A stretch of 64,000 bases of DNA from CAVUAT01 sp963848045 (lineage in GTDB: Bacteria > Actinomycetota > Thermoleophilia > Solirubrobacterales > 70-9), in contig CAWKCC010000001.1 in assembly GCA_963848045.1 (NCBI GenBank), positions 62,001 through 126,000 on the forward strand, written 5' to 3'. The notes under the pieces are model-generated. The model made no database searches. It saw only the letters and a program-made list of their open reading frames with translations, and had not been told where the DNA came from. Positions 1 through 8,054 of the stretch are shown here, one piece after another. The position numbers were made by a program, and so were the translations under genes. Position 1 is the stretch's first letter; every line of letters starts with the position of its first letter.

Positions 1-613
1 TGTGCCAGCCGCGCTGGGCGCCGAGGCGCTCGAAGGAGTGCGGGTAGAAGCCCTCGCCGTCGGCGCCGAGCCCCGGAGAGCTGACGCTGCCGCCGCCGAG
101 CGGGAACGTCTTGCGCGGACAGCGCACGTCGAGCCGCTCCCGGCGATCGGGCCTGGCCAGGGCAAAGGTCTTGGTGGCGATCCTCAGCCCGCGCAGCGGC
201 CCGCGGTTCCCCGCCACCGCCGGATCCCGCCTGCTGCGCCTCCGGCCGATCACCCGGACCTCACCACGAAGGGAATCCAGGACGTAGACGACCCGCTTGT
301 AGCGCAGGGCGAATCGCACCCCGTTGCAGGAGCTCCCCTTTCTGATCACATACACGATCCCGCGCCGGCGAACCGACCCCAGCCTTGCGGCGACGCCGGT
401 CCTCAGACCCGCGCTGCTGCGAACAGCGGCCGCGAGCGCCGGTGGGGGCGGGTAGCAGCCGTCGGCGCTGTTGATGCGCTGGGACAGCGCGACCGTGAAG
501 GCGGCCTCCAGCTTCTTCGTCTGGGGGTTGTGGCCCGCGCCGCCGGCGGGCGCGCCCGCGGGGAATGCGAGCAGCGCTGCGTACAGCGCGACCAGTGCTC
601 CCGCCCGTCTCAT
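1..613 (-). CDS. Secreted protein of unknown function, 3' end beyond the window
   Basis: An ATG at 613 on the minus strand opens a frame that runs through about 204 codons to the window edge without a stop, so the C-terminus is missing. Residues 1-23 form a signal peptide: MRRAG, then a Leu/Ala-rich core and an Ala-Gly cleavage region. The mature part is Arg-rich, has two Cys residues in its middle part, and near the edge shows a Gly/Ser-rich turn followed by the pattern GEGFYPHSFERLG. Codon third positions are strongly G/C, which supports coding on this strand rather than the plus-strand overlaps. I do not recognise the family. The product is presumably exported. Confidence 0.7.
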   Translation of the reverse strand, partial: MRRAGALVALYAALLAFPAGAPAGGAGHNPQTKKLEAAFTVALSQRINSADGCYPPPPALAAAVRSSAGLRTGVAARLGSVRRRGIVYVIRKGSSCNGVRFALRYKRVVYVLDSLRGEVRVIGRRRSRRDPAVAGNRGPLRGLRIATKTFALARPDRRERLDVRCPRKTFPLGGGSVSSPGLGADGEGFYPHSFERLGAQRGWH

Positions 614-686
614 GGTCCTCTCAACAGGGAAGTCGGCGCATAGTCGCGGCCTCGCTCCTCGCCCCCCCATGCGGCGCCTCTGGAGA

Positions 687-1811
687 TCAGCCGCGCGAGA
701 AGCCGGCGGCCGCTGGCGCAGCGGGCGGTCGAGCGGTCTCGGCGGCGCTGCTTTGGAACCAGGCGGTGACGTCCCCGGGCGGCATCGGGTGGCCCAGTGC
801 GTAGCCCTGCACGGTGTCGCAGCCGAGGTCGATCAACGCGTCCCAGGTGGCGTGGTCCTCCACTCCCTCGGCGCAGGCGGTCAGGCTGAGGCCGTGGGCG
901 AGATCGATGATCGACTGAAGCATCTCTCGCCGGTGCTCCTCGCTCGCGTGCGCCATGAACAGCCGGTCGATCTTCAGCGTGTCGATCGGCAGCTGCTCGA
1001 GGCGGGCGAGCGATGAGTAGCCGGTGCCGAAGTCATCGATCGCGATCGCCGCGGTGTTGAGCGCGCGCACCCGCCCGAGCACCTGGGCGACCGTGGCGGG
1101 GTCGTCCATGACGGCGCTCTCGGTCACCTCCAGGGTCAACCGGTGCGGGGAGAGCGCGGCCTGGTCGAGCATGCCGCCGATCTGCTCCGCAAGCTCGTCG
1201 TTGTCGATCGTCGCCGGGGACAGGTTGACCGAGACGCCGACGTCGCACCCCCGCCGTTGCCAGCGGCCGCACTCGGCGATCGCCACGCTCAGCGTGTGCA
1301 GGGTCAGCTCCCAGATCGTGGCCCGGTCGCCCTCCGCCAGGGGCACGAAGTCGGCCGGCAGCAGGGTGCCCTTCTCGGGGTGCTGCCAGCGCACCAGCGC
1401 CTCGAAGGAGACGACCTTGCCGCTCTCCGCCTCGGCGACCGGCTGGTAGTGGAGGATGATCTCGCCGCGGTGGATCGCCCTGCGCAGCCTGCCGCGTGCT
1501 ATCTCCCGGCCGAGGTGGTAGTCGCCGAGCGCCCCGTGGGCGAAGTACCCGGTCACCAGGCCGAAGGCGAAGAAGGAGAAGTTGCGGTAGTTGAGCAGGT
1601 CGTGGCTCTGGAAGCCGTCGGCGAGATCCCAGCCGACCGAGCCGGCGGTCGCGATCAGGGCCGCGGCGAAGCCACCGCGAACGCCGAACATCAGCGCCAC
1701 CGCGACGATCGCAAGCGCGATCAAGACCGTCGCCCACAGCGGGTACGCGGTGACGATGGCGATCACGGTCAGCGCAACCACCGCGAGCGTCGCGACGCCC
1801 GCCTCCACCAT
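687..1811 (-). CDS. Membrane-anchored EAL-domain cyclic-di-GMP phosphodiesterase
   Basis: 374 aa. Two to three hydrophobic segments lie in residues 5-95 and an EAL domain in about 108-355. The active-site set of the EAL family is complete: EAL at 137-139, NLS at 196-198, TES at 230-232, the DDFGTGYS loop at 259-266, K280, E315 and the QGY motif at 335-337. Hydrolysis of c-di-GMP to pGpG is therefore expected. There is no GGDEF domain. It is the only c-di-GMP gene seen in the window, so the matching cyclase lies elsewhere. The HdeD-like gene lies upstream on the same strand, about 170 bp away. Confidence 0.9.
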   Translation of the reverse strand: MVEAGVATLAVVALTVIAIVTAYPLWATVLIALAIVAVALMFGVRGGFAAALIATAGSVGWDLADGFQSHDLLNYRNFSFFAFGLVTGYFAHGALGDYHLGREIARGRLRRAIHRGEIILHYQPVAEAESGKVVSFEALVRWQHPEKGTLLPADFVPLAEGDRATIWELTLHTLSVAIAECGRWQRRGCDVGVSVNLSPATIDNDELAEQIGGMLDQAALSPHRLTLEVTESAVMDDPATVAQVLGRVRALNTAAIAIDDFGTGYSSLARLEQLPIDTLKIDRLFMAHASEEHRREMLQSIIDLAHGLSLTACAEGVEDHATWDALIDLGCDTVQGYALGHPMPPGDVTAWFQSSAAETARPPAAPAAAGFSRG

Positions 1812-1979
1812 CCGCCGCGTGGTCAGGGCGTCAGCGTAGATCCTCGCTTCTTGTGCCAGGTCGCGAATCCGGCGAGTCTACTCTCGATCTTTCGTCGCGA
1901 CAATACCCCGGAACTTGCGCAGGAATCCGCCCAATCCCAGGCCTGATCGGGTCCTCAACGGGCCCGGCAGGCCCTCGGC

Positions 1980-2540
1980 CTAGGCCGCGGCCGCGCGATG
2001 GACGCTGCGCAGCGCCCAGCTCGTCACGCATAGCCCGATCCCGCGCAGGATGAAGGCGATGCCGACCAGCAGGGCGAGGGTGGTCACGCCGATGTCGGGG
2101 CTGGAGACGATCACCACACCGGCGACGATCTCGACCAGCGCAACCAGGAGGTTCCAGCCGCGTCCCTCGCGAAACGAGAAGGCGTCGATCAGGCGAACGG
2201 CTCCCACGACGACCAGCCAGATGCCCACGAACAGGGCGAGCACCTCCACGCTGGAGAACGGGTGGCGCACCAGCACGATCCCGACGATCAGGCTCAGCAC
2301 CCCGATCAGGGCGACCATGCCGCGCGACTCGGTGGACTTGCTGAACGAGACCGCGATCGCGTAGACGCCGTCCACCAAGAGGATGATCCCGGCGATCACC
2401 GCGAGCGTCGAGAGGCTGATGTCGGGCTGGGCGAGCACGACCACCCCGGCCGCCACGAACAGCAGGCCGACCGCCAGCAACAGCCACCAGGCGCCACTCA
2501 CCTCCCTGACCTGATCAGGGACGTCCGTCGAAGCTTCCAT
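1980..2540 (-). CDS. HdeD/DUF308-family small membrane protein
   Basis: 186 aa, almost entirely hydrophobic, with about six membrane segments arranged as three similar pairs (for example VLAQPDISLSTLAVIAGIIL and, further on, SSPDIGVTTLALLVGIAFIL). These internal repeats are typical of the HdeD/DUF308 family, which is linked to acid resistance in enterobacteria but is mostly uncharacterised in actinobacteria. A purine-rich GGGGGAGC lies 4-10 bases before the ATG at 2540. It precedes the EAL gene on the same strand. The molecular role is unknown. Confidence 0.8.
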   Translation of the reverse strand: MEASTDVPDQVREVSGAWWLLLAVGLLFVAAGVVVLAQPDISLSTLAVIAGIILLVDGVYAIAVSFSKSTESRGMVALIGVLSLIVGIVLVRHPFSSVEVLALFVGIWLVVVGAVRLIDAFSFREGRGWNLLVALVEIVAGVVIVSSPDIGVTTLALLVGIAFILRGIGLCVTSWALRSVHRAAAA

Positions 2541-2615
2541 TCGCTCCCCCTAGCTCAGCCGGCCCGGTAGCCGGCGGTTCGCAGTGGTCCAGCCGCGCCC
2601 GGCGCCGGCCTCAGG

Positions 2616-3956
2616 CTATCGGTTCCCGGGCGCACCTGCGCCTCGCGCCTGGGCGACGATCGGCTCCAGGACCTCCTCCAGGGGAGGCCCCTCGACCTGG
2701 CGCAGCTCGTAGGTGGCGTGGCGGATCGGGTGCCTCGAGCTGATGATCCGGCCGAGGTCGATCGGGGTCCCGGTGACGACGAACTCACAATCGGTGGCAT
2801 CGATCGTCTGCTCGAGCTCGCGGAGCTGGGCGTTCGAGTAGCCCATCGCCGGGAGCACGGGGCCGATGTGGCCGAAGCGCTCGAGCGTCTCGCGGATCGA
2901 CCCGACCGCGTGCGGGCGGGGATCGACCAGCGTCGCGCCGGCCTGCCGGGCGGCGACGGTGCCGGCGCCGAAGGCCATCTCGCCGTGCGTGATCGATGGG
3001 CCGTCCTCGACCACCAGCACGGCCCGCCCCTGCAACGATGGCCCCTGATCGAGCCTCACGGGCGACTCGGCCATGAGGATGCCGGCGTCGGGGTTGACCG
3101 CCGCAACGCCGGCGAGCACCTGCTGGAGCTGCTCGGGCGTGGCGCTGTCGAGCTTGTTGACCAGGACGAGGTCGGCCATGCGCAGGTTGGCCTCGCCCGG
3201 GTGATAGCGCAGCTCGTCCCCCGGGCGCAGCGGGTCGACGACGACGATCAGCAGGTCGGGCCGCAGGAAGGGGAGATCGTTGTTGCCGCCGTCCCAGACG
3301 ATCACGTCGGTCTCGCTTGCGGCCTTGGCCACGATCTCGGCGTAGTCGACCCCCGCGTAGACGAGCATTCCCGCCTCGACCGGCCGCTCGTACTCCTCGC
3401 GCTCCTCGATCGTCGGGTTGGAAGCGTCGATCTCGGCGATCGACTCGAAGCGCTGCACGCGCATCGCCTCGAGGTCGTGGTAGGGCATCGGGTGGCGCAT
3501 CAGCCCCACCCGAAGGCCGGCGTCGAGCAGGGCGCGGCCGATCGCCAGGCTGGTCTGGCTCTTGCCGCTGCCCGTGCGCACCGAGCACACGGCGACCACC
3601 GGCCGCGGGCTCTCGATCATCGTCGAGCGCGCGCCGAGCAGGGTGAAGTCCGCGCCGGCGGCGATCGCCTCGGAGGCCAGGTGCATCACGTGCTCGTGCG
3701 AGACGTCGGAATAGGCGAAGACGACCTCGTCGACCGCCTCGCCGGCCACCAGGGCGCTGAGCCGCTCCTCGGCGAAGATCGGTATCCCCTCGGGATACCG
3801 GGGTCCCGCGAGCGAGGCGGGGTAGGTCCGGTCGGCGATGCCGGGGATCTGGGTCGCCGTGAAGGCGACGACCTCGACCTCGGGATCGTCGCGGTAGACG
3901 ACGTTGAAGTTGTGGAAGTCCCGGCCCCCCGCTCCCATGATCAGCAATCGGCGCAT
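2616..3956 (-). CDS. Cyclic 2,3-diphosphoglycerate synthetase-like P-loop protein
   Basis: 446 aa, close to the length of archaeal cyclic 2,3-diphosphoglycerate synthetase (cpgS). The N-terminus MRRLLIMGAGGRDFHNFN is the conserved opening of the family. A P-loop SVRTGSGKSQTS lies at 125-136, followed by DGGNND and NKLD motifs as in P-loop NTPases. In methanogens the enzyme cyclises 2,3-diphosphoglycerate with ATP. The bacterial homologues have no established substrate. It is divergent from carbamate kinase, with only 51 bp between the starts. TAGCCT lies 9 nt before the ATG on the minus strand. The family assignment is firm; the chemistry in this organism is not. Confidence 0.85.
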   Translation of the reverse strand: MRRLLIMGAGGRDFHNFNVVYRDDPEVEVVAFTATQIPGIADRTYPASLAGPRYPEGIPIFAEERLSALVAGEAVDEVVFAYSDVSHEHVMHLASEAIAAGADFTLLGARSTMIESPRPVVAVCSVRTGSGKSQTSLAIGRALLDAGLRVGLMRHPMPYHDLEAMRVQRFESIAEIDASNPTIEEREEYERPVEAGMLVYAGVDYAEIVAKAASETDVIVWDGGNNDLPFLRPDLLIVVVDPLRPGDELRYHPGEANLRMADLVLVNKLDSATPEQLQQVLAGVAAVNPDAGILMAESPVRLDQGPSLQGRAVLVVEDGPSITHGEMAFGAGTVAARQAGATLVDPRPHAVGSIRETLERFGHIGPVLPAMGYSNAQLRELEQTIDATDCEFVVTGTPIDLGRIISSRHPIRHATYELRQVEGPPLEEVLEPIVAQARGAGAPGNR

Positions 3957-4007
3957 GGCGCCGACAGGCTACGGTCCCGCGCGCCGCGAAGCTAGTAGAA
4001 CCTCCCC

Positions 4008-4913
4008 ATGCTGGTGGTGACGGCGCTCGGAGGCAACGCGTTGCTGCGCCGCGGCGAGCCCGCCGACGTCGCCAGCCAGCGCCGCAACGTCGGCACCGCG
4101 GCCAGGGCGATCGCCGCTCTGGCGGCCGATCACGAGGTCGTCGTCACGCACGGCAACGGGCCGCAGGTGGGGCTGCTGGCGCTACAGGGCGAGGCCTACG
4201 AGGAGGTCGATCCGTATCCGCTCGACGTGCTCGGGGCCGAAGCCGAGGGCATGATCGGCTACCTGCTCGAGCAGGAGCTGGTCAACGAGCTGGGCGAGAC
4301 GCCCGTGGCCACGCTGCTGACTCAGGTGGTGGTTGACGCCGGCGACCCGGCGTTCGCGCGCCCCACCAAGCCGATCGGCCCGGTCTTCGACAACGAGACG
4401 GCCGCGCGCCTGGCCGCCGAGCGGGGATGGGCGCTGGCGCCCGACCGGGACGGCCAGCGCCGGGTCGTGGCCTCTCCGGAGCCGCGCTCGATCGTCGAGC
4501 TGCCGACGATCCGCCTGATGGTCGAGGCCGGGGTGGTCGTGATCTGCGTCGGCGGCGGCGGCATCCCGGTCCTGCTGGACGATCAGGGCCGGCTGCGAGG
4601 CGCGGAGGCCGTGATCGACAAGGACCTGGCCGCGGCTCTGCTGGCGCGCAGCCTCGAGGCTGACGCGCTGCTGCTGCTGACCGACGTGCCCGCGGTCGAG
4701 CTCGGCTGGGGCACGCCGGATGCAAGGCCGCTGGGCGAGGTGGCCAGCTCCGAGCTGCGCTCGAGCGAGTTCCAGCCGGGCTCGATGGGGCCCAAGGTGG
4801 AAGCGGCCTGCCGCTTCGCCGAGGCAACCGGCGCCGTGGCGGGCATCGGAGCCCTCGGCGACGCGGCCGGGATCCTCGCGGGCGAGCGCGGCACGCGCGT
4901 CAGTTCCGGCTAG
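4008..4913 (+). CDS. arcC: Carbamate kinase
   Basis: 301 aa, normal for the amino-acid kinase family enzyme. It opens with LVVTALGGNALLRRGE, the phosphate-binding Gly motif. HGNGPQVG follows at about 47-54, then the CVGGGGIPV segment in the middle and AVIDKDLAAALLAR with the conserved KD. These motifs are diagnostic of carbamate kinase (carbamoyl phosphate + ADP to carbamate + ATP, in the cytosol). No arginine deiminase or ornithine carbamoyltransferase gene lies nearby, so the source of carbamoyl phosphate is not shown. The partner in context is the divergent cpgS-like gene. Confidence 0.93.
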   Translation: MLVVTALGGNALLRRGEPADVASQRRNVGTAARAIAALAADHEVVVTHGNGPQVGLLALQGEAYEEVDPYPLDVLGAEAEGMIGYLLEQELVNELGETPVATLLTQVVVDAGDPAFARPTKPIGPVFDNETAARLAAERGWALAPDRDGQRRVVASPEPRSIVELPTIRLMVEAGVVVICVGGGGIPVLLDDQGRLRGAEAVIDKDLAAALLARSLEADALLLLTDVPAVELGWGTPDARPLGEVASSELRSSEFQPGSMGPKVEAACRFAEATGAVAGIGALGDAAGILAGERGTRVSSG

Positions 4914-4950
4914 GGGCGCCGGAGGCCGGGTCGGCTGCCGCGGGCCCGCT

Positions 4951-5742
4951 TCAGCCGGCCAGCGCTCCCGCGTACACCTGCCAGGCCAGGGCCGACTTGG
5001 CGGTCAGGCTGAGCACGATGTAGCCGCGCTCCCCGTAGAGGTAGTCCCTCCAGGGGCCGATCTGGCGGTACTGAAGGGCCATGTTGACCGGGAAGAGCGC
5101 GAACAGGAACAAGAGCGAGGCGAAGATCGCGAACACGAAGCCGGGAACGCTGCCGGTCTCGGCCTGGGCCCTGATCAGCTGGATCCCGATCACGATCCAG
5201 GGGACCAGCCCGATCACCGAGCCGAGCCAGAACGGCCACCAGTCCGCCCCCTTCCCGGGGCGGCTTCCCCTCTCCATCAGCAGGCCGAAGTACATGACCG
5301 CGGCGTTTGCGCCGAACACCGCCACCAGCGCCGTCAGCTCCCGGGTCCCGGCAAGCATGGCGATCAGGACGATCATCAGCGAGGCGCTGATCGAGTATTC
5401 CCACCAGCGCACGTAGTTGATGCCCTGCGCCAGATTCCGCTCGTAGAAGGGGCGTCCCCAGCGGCTGGCGACGAGCAGGTGGTCGATCGCAGCGAGGTAG
5501 AGGAAGGCGGCTACGGCCGGCCCGAACGGCAGGTCGAACAGCGGCCCTCCCTGAATCGGGGTTGCGGTCGCGGGCGGGCCGTCGACCCAGCCGGCGTAGA
5601 CGGGCAGCGCGGCGTCACTCGCCAGCAGCACGATCAGGGTCGCCTGGACCGCGTGCAGCAGGCCCACGGCTCCATTCCAGATCGCCAGGCGGCGACCCTC
5701 TCCGGCCGGCAGCGTCTGGGGTTTCGTCTCGGTCCCACTCAT
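4951..5742 (-). CDS. Heliorhodopsin
   Basis: 263 aa, seven hydrophobic segments, a retinal protein of the heliorhodopsin family (inverted topology, N-terminus inside). The last helix has the family signature LSLTAKSALAWQ with the Schiff-base lysine K249. The helix-3 signature RWWEYSISASLMIVLIAML supplies the counterion E115. The spacing E115-K249 (134) equals E107-K241 of the founding heliorhodopsin 48C12, and H30, H88 and S245 fall where that protein has H23, H80 and S237. None of the proton-pump carboxylate motifs of type 1 rhodopsins is visible. The gene lies 96 bp downstream of the hydrolase-cyclase on the same strand. TAGCCT, 12 nt before the ATG, could give it its own promoter. No retinal-forming gene is in the window. 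Family members do not pump ions efficiently, and their general role is unsettled. Confidence 0.93.
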   Translation of the reverse strand: MSGTETKPQTLPAGEGRRLAIWNGAVGLLHAVQATLIVLLASDAALPVYAGWVDGPPATATPIQGGPLFDLPFGPAVAAFLYLAAIDHLLVASRWGRPFYERNLAQGINYVRWWEYSISASLMIVLIAMLAGTRELTALVAVFGANAAVMYFGLLMERGSRPGKGADWWPFWLGSVIGLVPWIVIGIQLIRAQAETGSVPGFVFAIFASLLFLFALFPVNMALQYRQIGPWRDYLYGERGYIVLSLTAKSALAWQVYAGALAG

Positions 5743-5838
5743 TGCGCGGCTATAAGGCTAGACCCCCGGCTCCGAGTTGCCCGAGAGCAGCTCGCGGCCG
5801 TGCCCAGGCGCGATCGATTTCCGGCGGCGCGCCGAGAG

Positions 5839-7164
5839 TCAGACGAGCGCGAAGAGCTGCCAGTCCTCGGGGATGCCCTTGAGGGCGTGGGTGCCGCGGT
5901 CCTCGAACTCCAGGCCCGAGCCCGCGGTGAGGTCGCGCACCGTGCGGGAGACGAGCACCTCGTCATCGCCTGCCTCGCCCATGACGCGGGCGGCGACGTG
6001 GACGGCGAGGCCTGCGATGTCGTCGCCCTGCAACTCGATCTCGCCGACGTGGACGCCGGCCCGCGCGTTCAGGTTCTCGGCCGCGAGAGCGTCGAGAATC
6101 CAGCGGGCGGCCTCAGCCCCGCGCGCGGGGCCGGTGAACGTAGCCAGGGCGCCGTCGCCGGTGGTCTTCACGAGGTGCCCGTCAAAGCGCCCGAGGCCCT
6201 CCTGCACGATCTGCGCGTGACGATCGAGCTGCGCGCTCCAGGCGGCGTCGCCGAGCCGCGCGAGCCGGTCGGTGGACCCGACGATGTCGGTGAAGAGGAT
6301 CGTGGCGAGCACCCGCTCGGTGCGGGCCGCTGGCGGCTGGGCGCCCACGAACGCCCTGAGCTTCGCCAGGATCTCGGTTGTGTCCCCGAGCCACGGAAGG
6401 TGCTCCTCGCCGGGAAGCTCGACGAGCGTCGCGTGCGGGATCCTCGCCGCGGCGGCCCGCGCCGCCTTCACCGGAATCACCCGGTCGGCGCTCCGCTGGA
6501 GCACCAGCACCGGCTGGTGAATCGCCTCGAGCGCGTCCCAGGCCGTCAGCCCCTGATCGATCGCCGCGATGTAGCGGCGCGCGACCGCGGGAGTCGCGCA
6601 GGCGCGCTGCAGCCGGCCCCAGGCGGTATCGGCATCCGGGACGCCGGCCAGCCAGCGGTCGCCGTCGCGTCCCTCGCCCCAATGCGCGGCAGTCTGGCGA
6701 ATGAACTCCCTCCACTCGTCGAACTCGGCGTCCGTCATCTCGCCCTTTGCTCGCCGATCGAGGCCTCCGGCGACCGCGTTGAGGAGGACGACCCGCTCCA
6801 CCCGTTCGGGACGCGCGGCGGCGGCCAGGCACGCCGTCACCCCGCCCTCGGACAGGGCGACCACGGTTGGGCGCTCGAGGCCCGCCGCGTCCATCACCGC
6901 GACGAGCTGCTCGATGCGCACCTCGACCGACGGCGTCGCGTCGACCGGGTCGGAGGCGCCCGTGCCGGGCTTGTCGTAGATCGCGACGCGCGCGAACTTC
7001 GAGAGCGCGGAGAAGAAGGCGCGGGACTTCGGATGCTGCCAGAACTGGTCCACGTTCGAGACCCAGCCGGGAATGACCAGCAACTCGGCCGGCCCGTCGC
7101 CGAACACCTGCCAGGCGATGCTCAGGTCCTCGTGCTCGAGGTAGTGGGTGCGGGGGCCTTCCAT
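5839..7164 (-). CDS. Alpha/beta-hydrolase fused to class III adenylate/guanylate cyclase
   Basis: 441 aa. Residues 1-270 are an alpha/beta-hydrolase fold with nucleophile S105 in ALSEGG, an acid in the SADRVIPV loop and a His in GEEHLPW. Residues about 285-440 are a class III cyclase domain: metal Asp in LFTDIVGST, a second in TTGDG, substrate-recognition Lys in VKTTGDG and Asp in GDDIAG, and the transition-state Arg in VHVAAR. The transition-state Asn is His here. This architecture is known from mycobacterial Rv1900c. It probably makes cAMP in response to something bound by the hydrolase domain. It is the gene directly upstream of the heliorhodopsin. Confidence 0.9.
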   Translation of the reverse strand: MEGPRTHYLEHEDLSIAWQVFGDGPAELLVIPGWVSNVDQFWQHPKSRAFFSALSKFARVAIYDKPGTGASDPVDATPSVEVRIEQLVAVMDAAGLERPTVVALSEGGVTACLAAAARPERVERVVLLNAVAGGLDRRAKGEMTDAEFDEWREFIRQTAAHWGEGRDGDRWLAGVPDADTAWGRLQRACATPAVARRYIAAIDQGLTAWDALEAIHQPVLVLQRSADRVIPVKAARAAAARIPHATLVELPGEEHLPWLGDTTEILAKLRAFVGAQPPAARTERVLATILFTDIVGSTDRLARLGDAAWSAQLDRHAQIVQEGLGRFDGHLVKTTGDGALATFTGPARGAEAARWILDALAAENLNARAGVHVGEIELQGDDIAGLAVHVAARVMGEAGDDEVLVSRTVRDLTAGSGLEFEDRGTHALKGIPEDWQLFALV

Positions 7165-7257
7165 GGGCTGTTTCTACAACGTCCTCGCGATTTCGGGGCC
7201 GGCGGGCCCGCGCCCGTCACACTTCAGCTCACCGTGTACGCGAACCGAGGGGGAGCG

Positions 7258-7587
7258 ATGGACTTCATGGAGACGATCTCGGCCGCCCGCGATGCGATCA
7301 CCGTCAAGCGCGTCTACGGCGAGCCCTACGAGCGCGACGGCGTGGTGGTGATACCCGCGGCCGCGGTACAGGGCGGGGGCGGAGGCGGCGGCGACGAGGA
7401 GGAGGGGCGCAAGAGCGGCGGCAGCGGCTTCGGCCTGCGTGCGAGGCCCGTCGGGGCATACGTGATCCGGGGCGAGCAGGTGAGCTGGGAACCGGCCGCG
7501 GACGTCACCCGGGTGATCCTCGGAGCCCAGCTGCTCGCCCTCGCGGCTCTGATCGTGGTGCGCTCGATCGTCCGTCGCAGACGCTGA
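7258..7587 (+). CDS. GerW/YtfJ-family small protein with C-terminal membrane segment
   Basis: 109 aa, starting at ATG 7258 after a GAGGGGGAG ribosome-binding site. The middle has the GerW signature: VYGEPYERDGVVVIPAAAV followed by a run of glycines, then acidic and Gly/Ser-rich linkers and RPVGAYVI. A hydrophobic segment lies at about 84-101, followed by an RRRR end. GerW is needed for spore germination in Bacillus, but the family is widespread in non-spore-forming actinobacteria, where the role is unknown. A much longer open frame runs upstream in the same register; it is antisense to the heliorhodopsin and cyclase and is not coding. Confidence 0.8.
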   Translation: MDFMETISAARDAITVKRVYGEPYERDGVVVIPAAAVQGGGGGGGDEEEGRKSGGSGFGLRARPVGAYVIRGEQVSWEPAADVTRVILGAQLLALAALIVVRSIVRRRR

Positions 7588-7644
7588 CCCCCATTCGGGA
7601 GCTAGGCTGGCGGCACGGACGATCGCCACCCACCGGGAGGAGCC

Positions 7645-8004
7645 ATGATCAGCAAGCTCGATTTCGTCGGCATCCCGTCGCGCGACGCCGAGCGCTCGCG
7701 GGCCTTCTACGTCGAGACGCTCGGGCTGCGGCCGGACGAGCGCGCGCAGTCCGAGGTCTGGGCGGGGGATACGTGCTTCGGCATCTGGGAGCCCGAGCGC
7801 TTCGGCATGGAGTTCGCCCCGCAGAAGAACGCCCATCCGGCGCTGCACGTGGACGACGTCGCGGCGGCTCGGGCAGAGCTCGAGGCCAAGGGGGTCGAGT
7901 TCGCCGGCGAGATCATGGACACCGGTGTCTGCCACATGGCCTTCTTCACCGATCCGGACGGCAATGACCTGATGCTGCACCACCGCTACGCGCCTCACGA
8001 GTGA
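7645..8004 (+). CDS. VOC-family (glyoxalase-like) protein
   Basis: 119 aa, one complete beta-alpha-beta-beta-beta double motif of the vicinal-oxygen-chelate fold: DFVGIPSRDAERSRAFYVET at the start and FFTDPDGNDLMLHHRY at the end. Candidate metal ligands are the His of HPALHVDD and the distal acidic residues. A TAGGCT box and a GGGAGGAG ribosome-binding site precede the ATG. Members include glyoxalases, dioxygenases and drug-binding proteins; the substrate cannot be told from the sequence. Confidence 0.85.
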   Translation: MISKLDFVGIPSRDAERSRAFYVETLGLRPDERAQSEVWAGDTCFGIWEPERFGMEFAPQKNAHPALHVDDVAAARAELEAKGVEFAGEIMDTGVCHMAFFTDPDGNDLMLHHRYAPHE

Positions 8005-8027
8005 GGTCCGGCGCCGAGCGCCGGACC
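8005..8027 (+). terminator. Hairpin after the VOC gene
   Basis: GGTCCGGCGC and GCGCCGGACC form a perfect 10-bp stem around a 3-nt loop, starting right after the VOC stop codon. There is no T-tract, as is common for actinobacterial terminators. It lies just before the leaderless promoter of the next gene, so a terminator role is likely but not certain. Confidence 0.5.
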
Positions 8028-8042
8028 GTGCGAAGGCCTCAC

Positions 8043-8048
8043 TAGGGT
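8043..8048 (+). promoter_or_regulatory. Leaderless -10 box TAGGGT for the DUF4239 gene
   Basis: TAGGGT ends 6 nt before the ATG at 8055, which places the likely transcription start on the start codon. There is no Shine-Dalgarno sequence. Confidence 0.6.
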
Positions 8049-8054
8049 CGCGTC

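Noticed and set aside
4720..7587. A 955-codon open frame on the plus strand
   Set aside because: It is antisense to the heliorhodopsin and the cyclase. Only its last 109 codons, from ATG 7258, make a recognisable protein (GerW-like). Long antisense frames are expected at this GC content.
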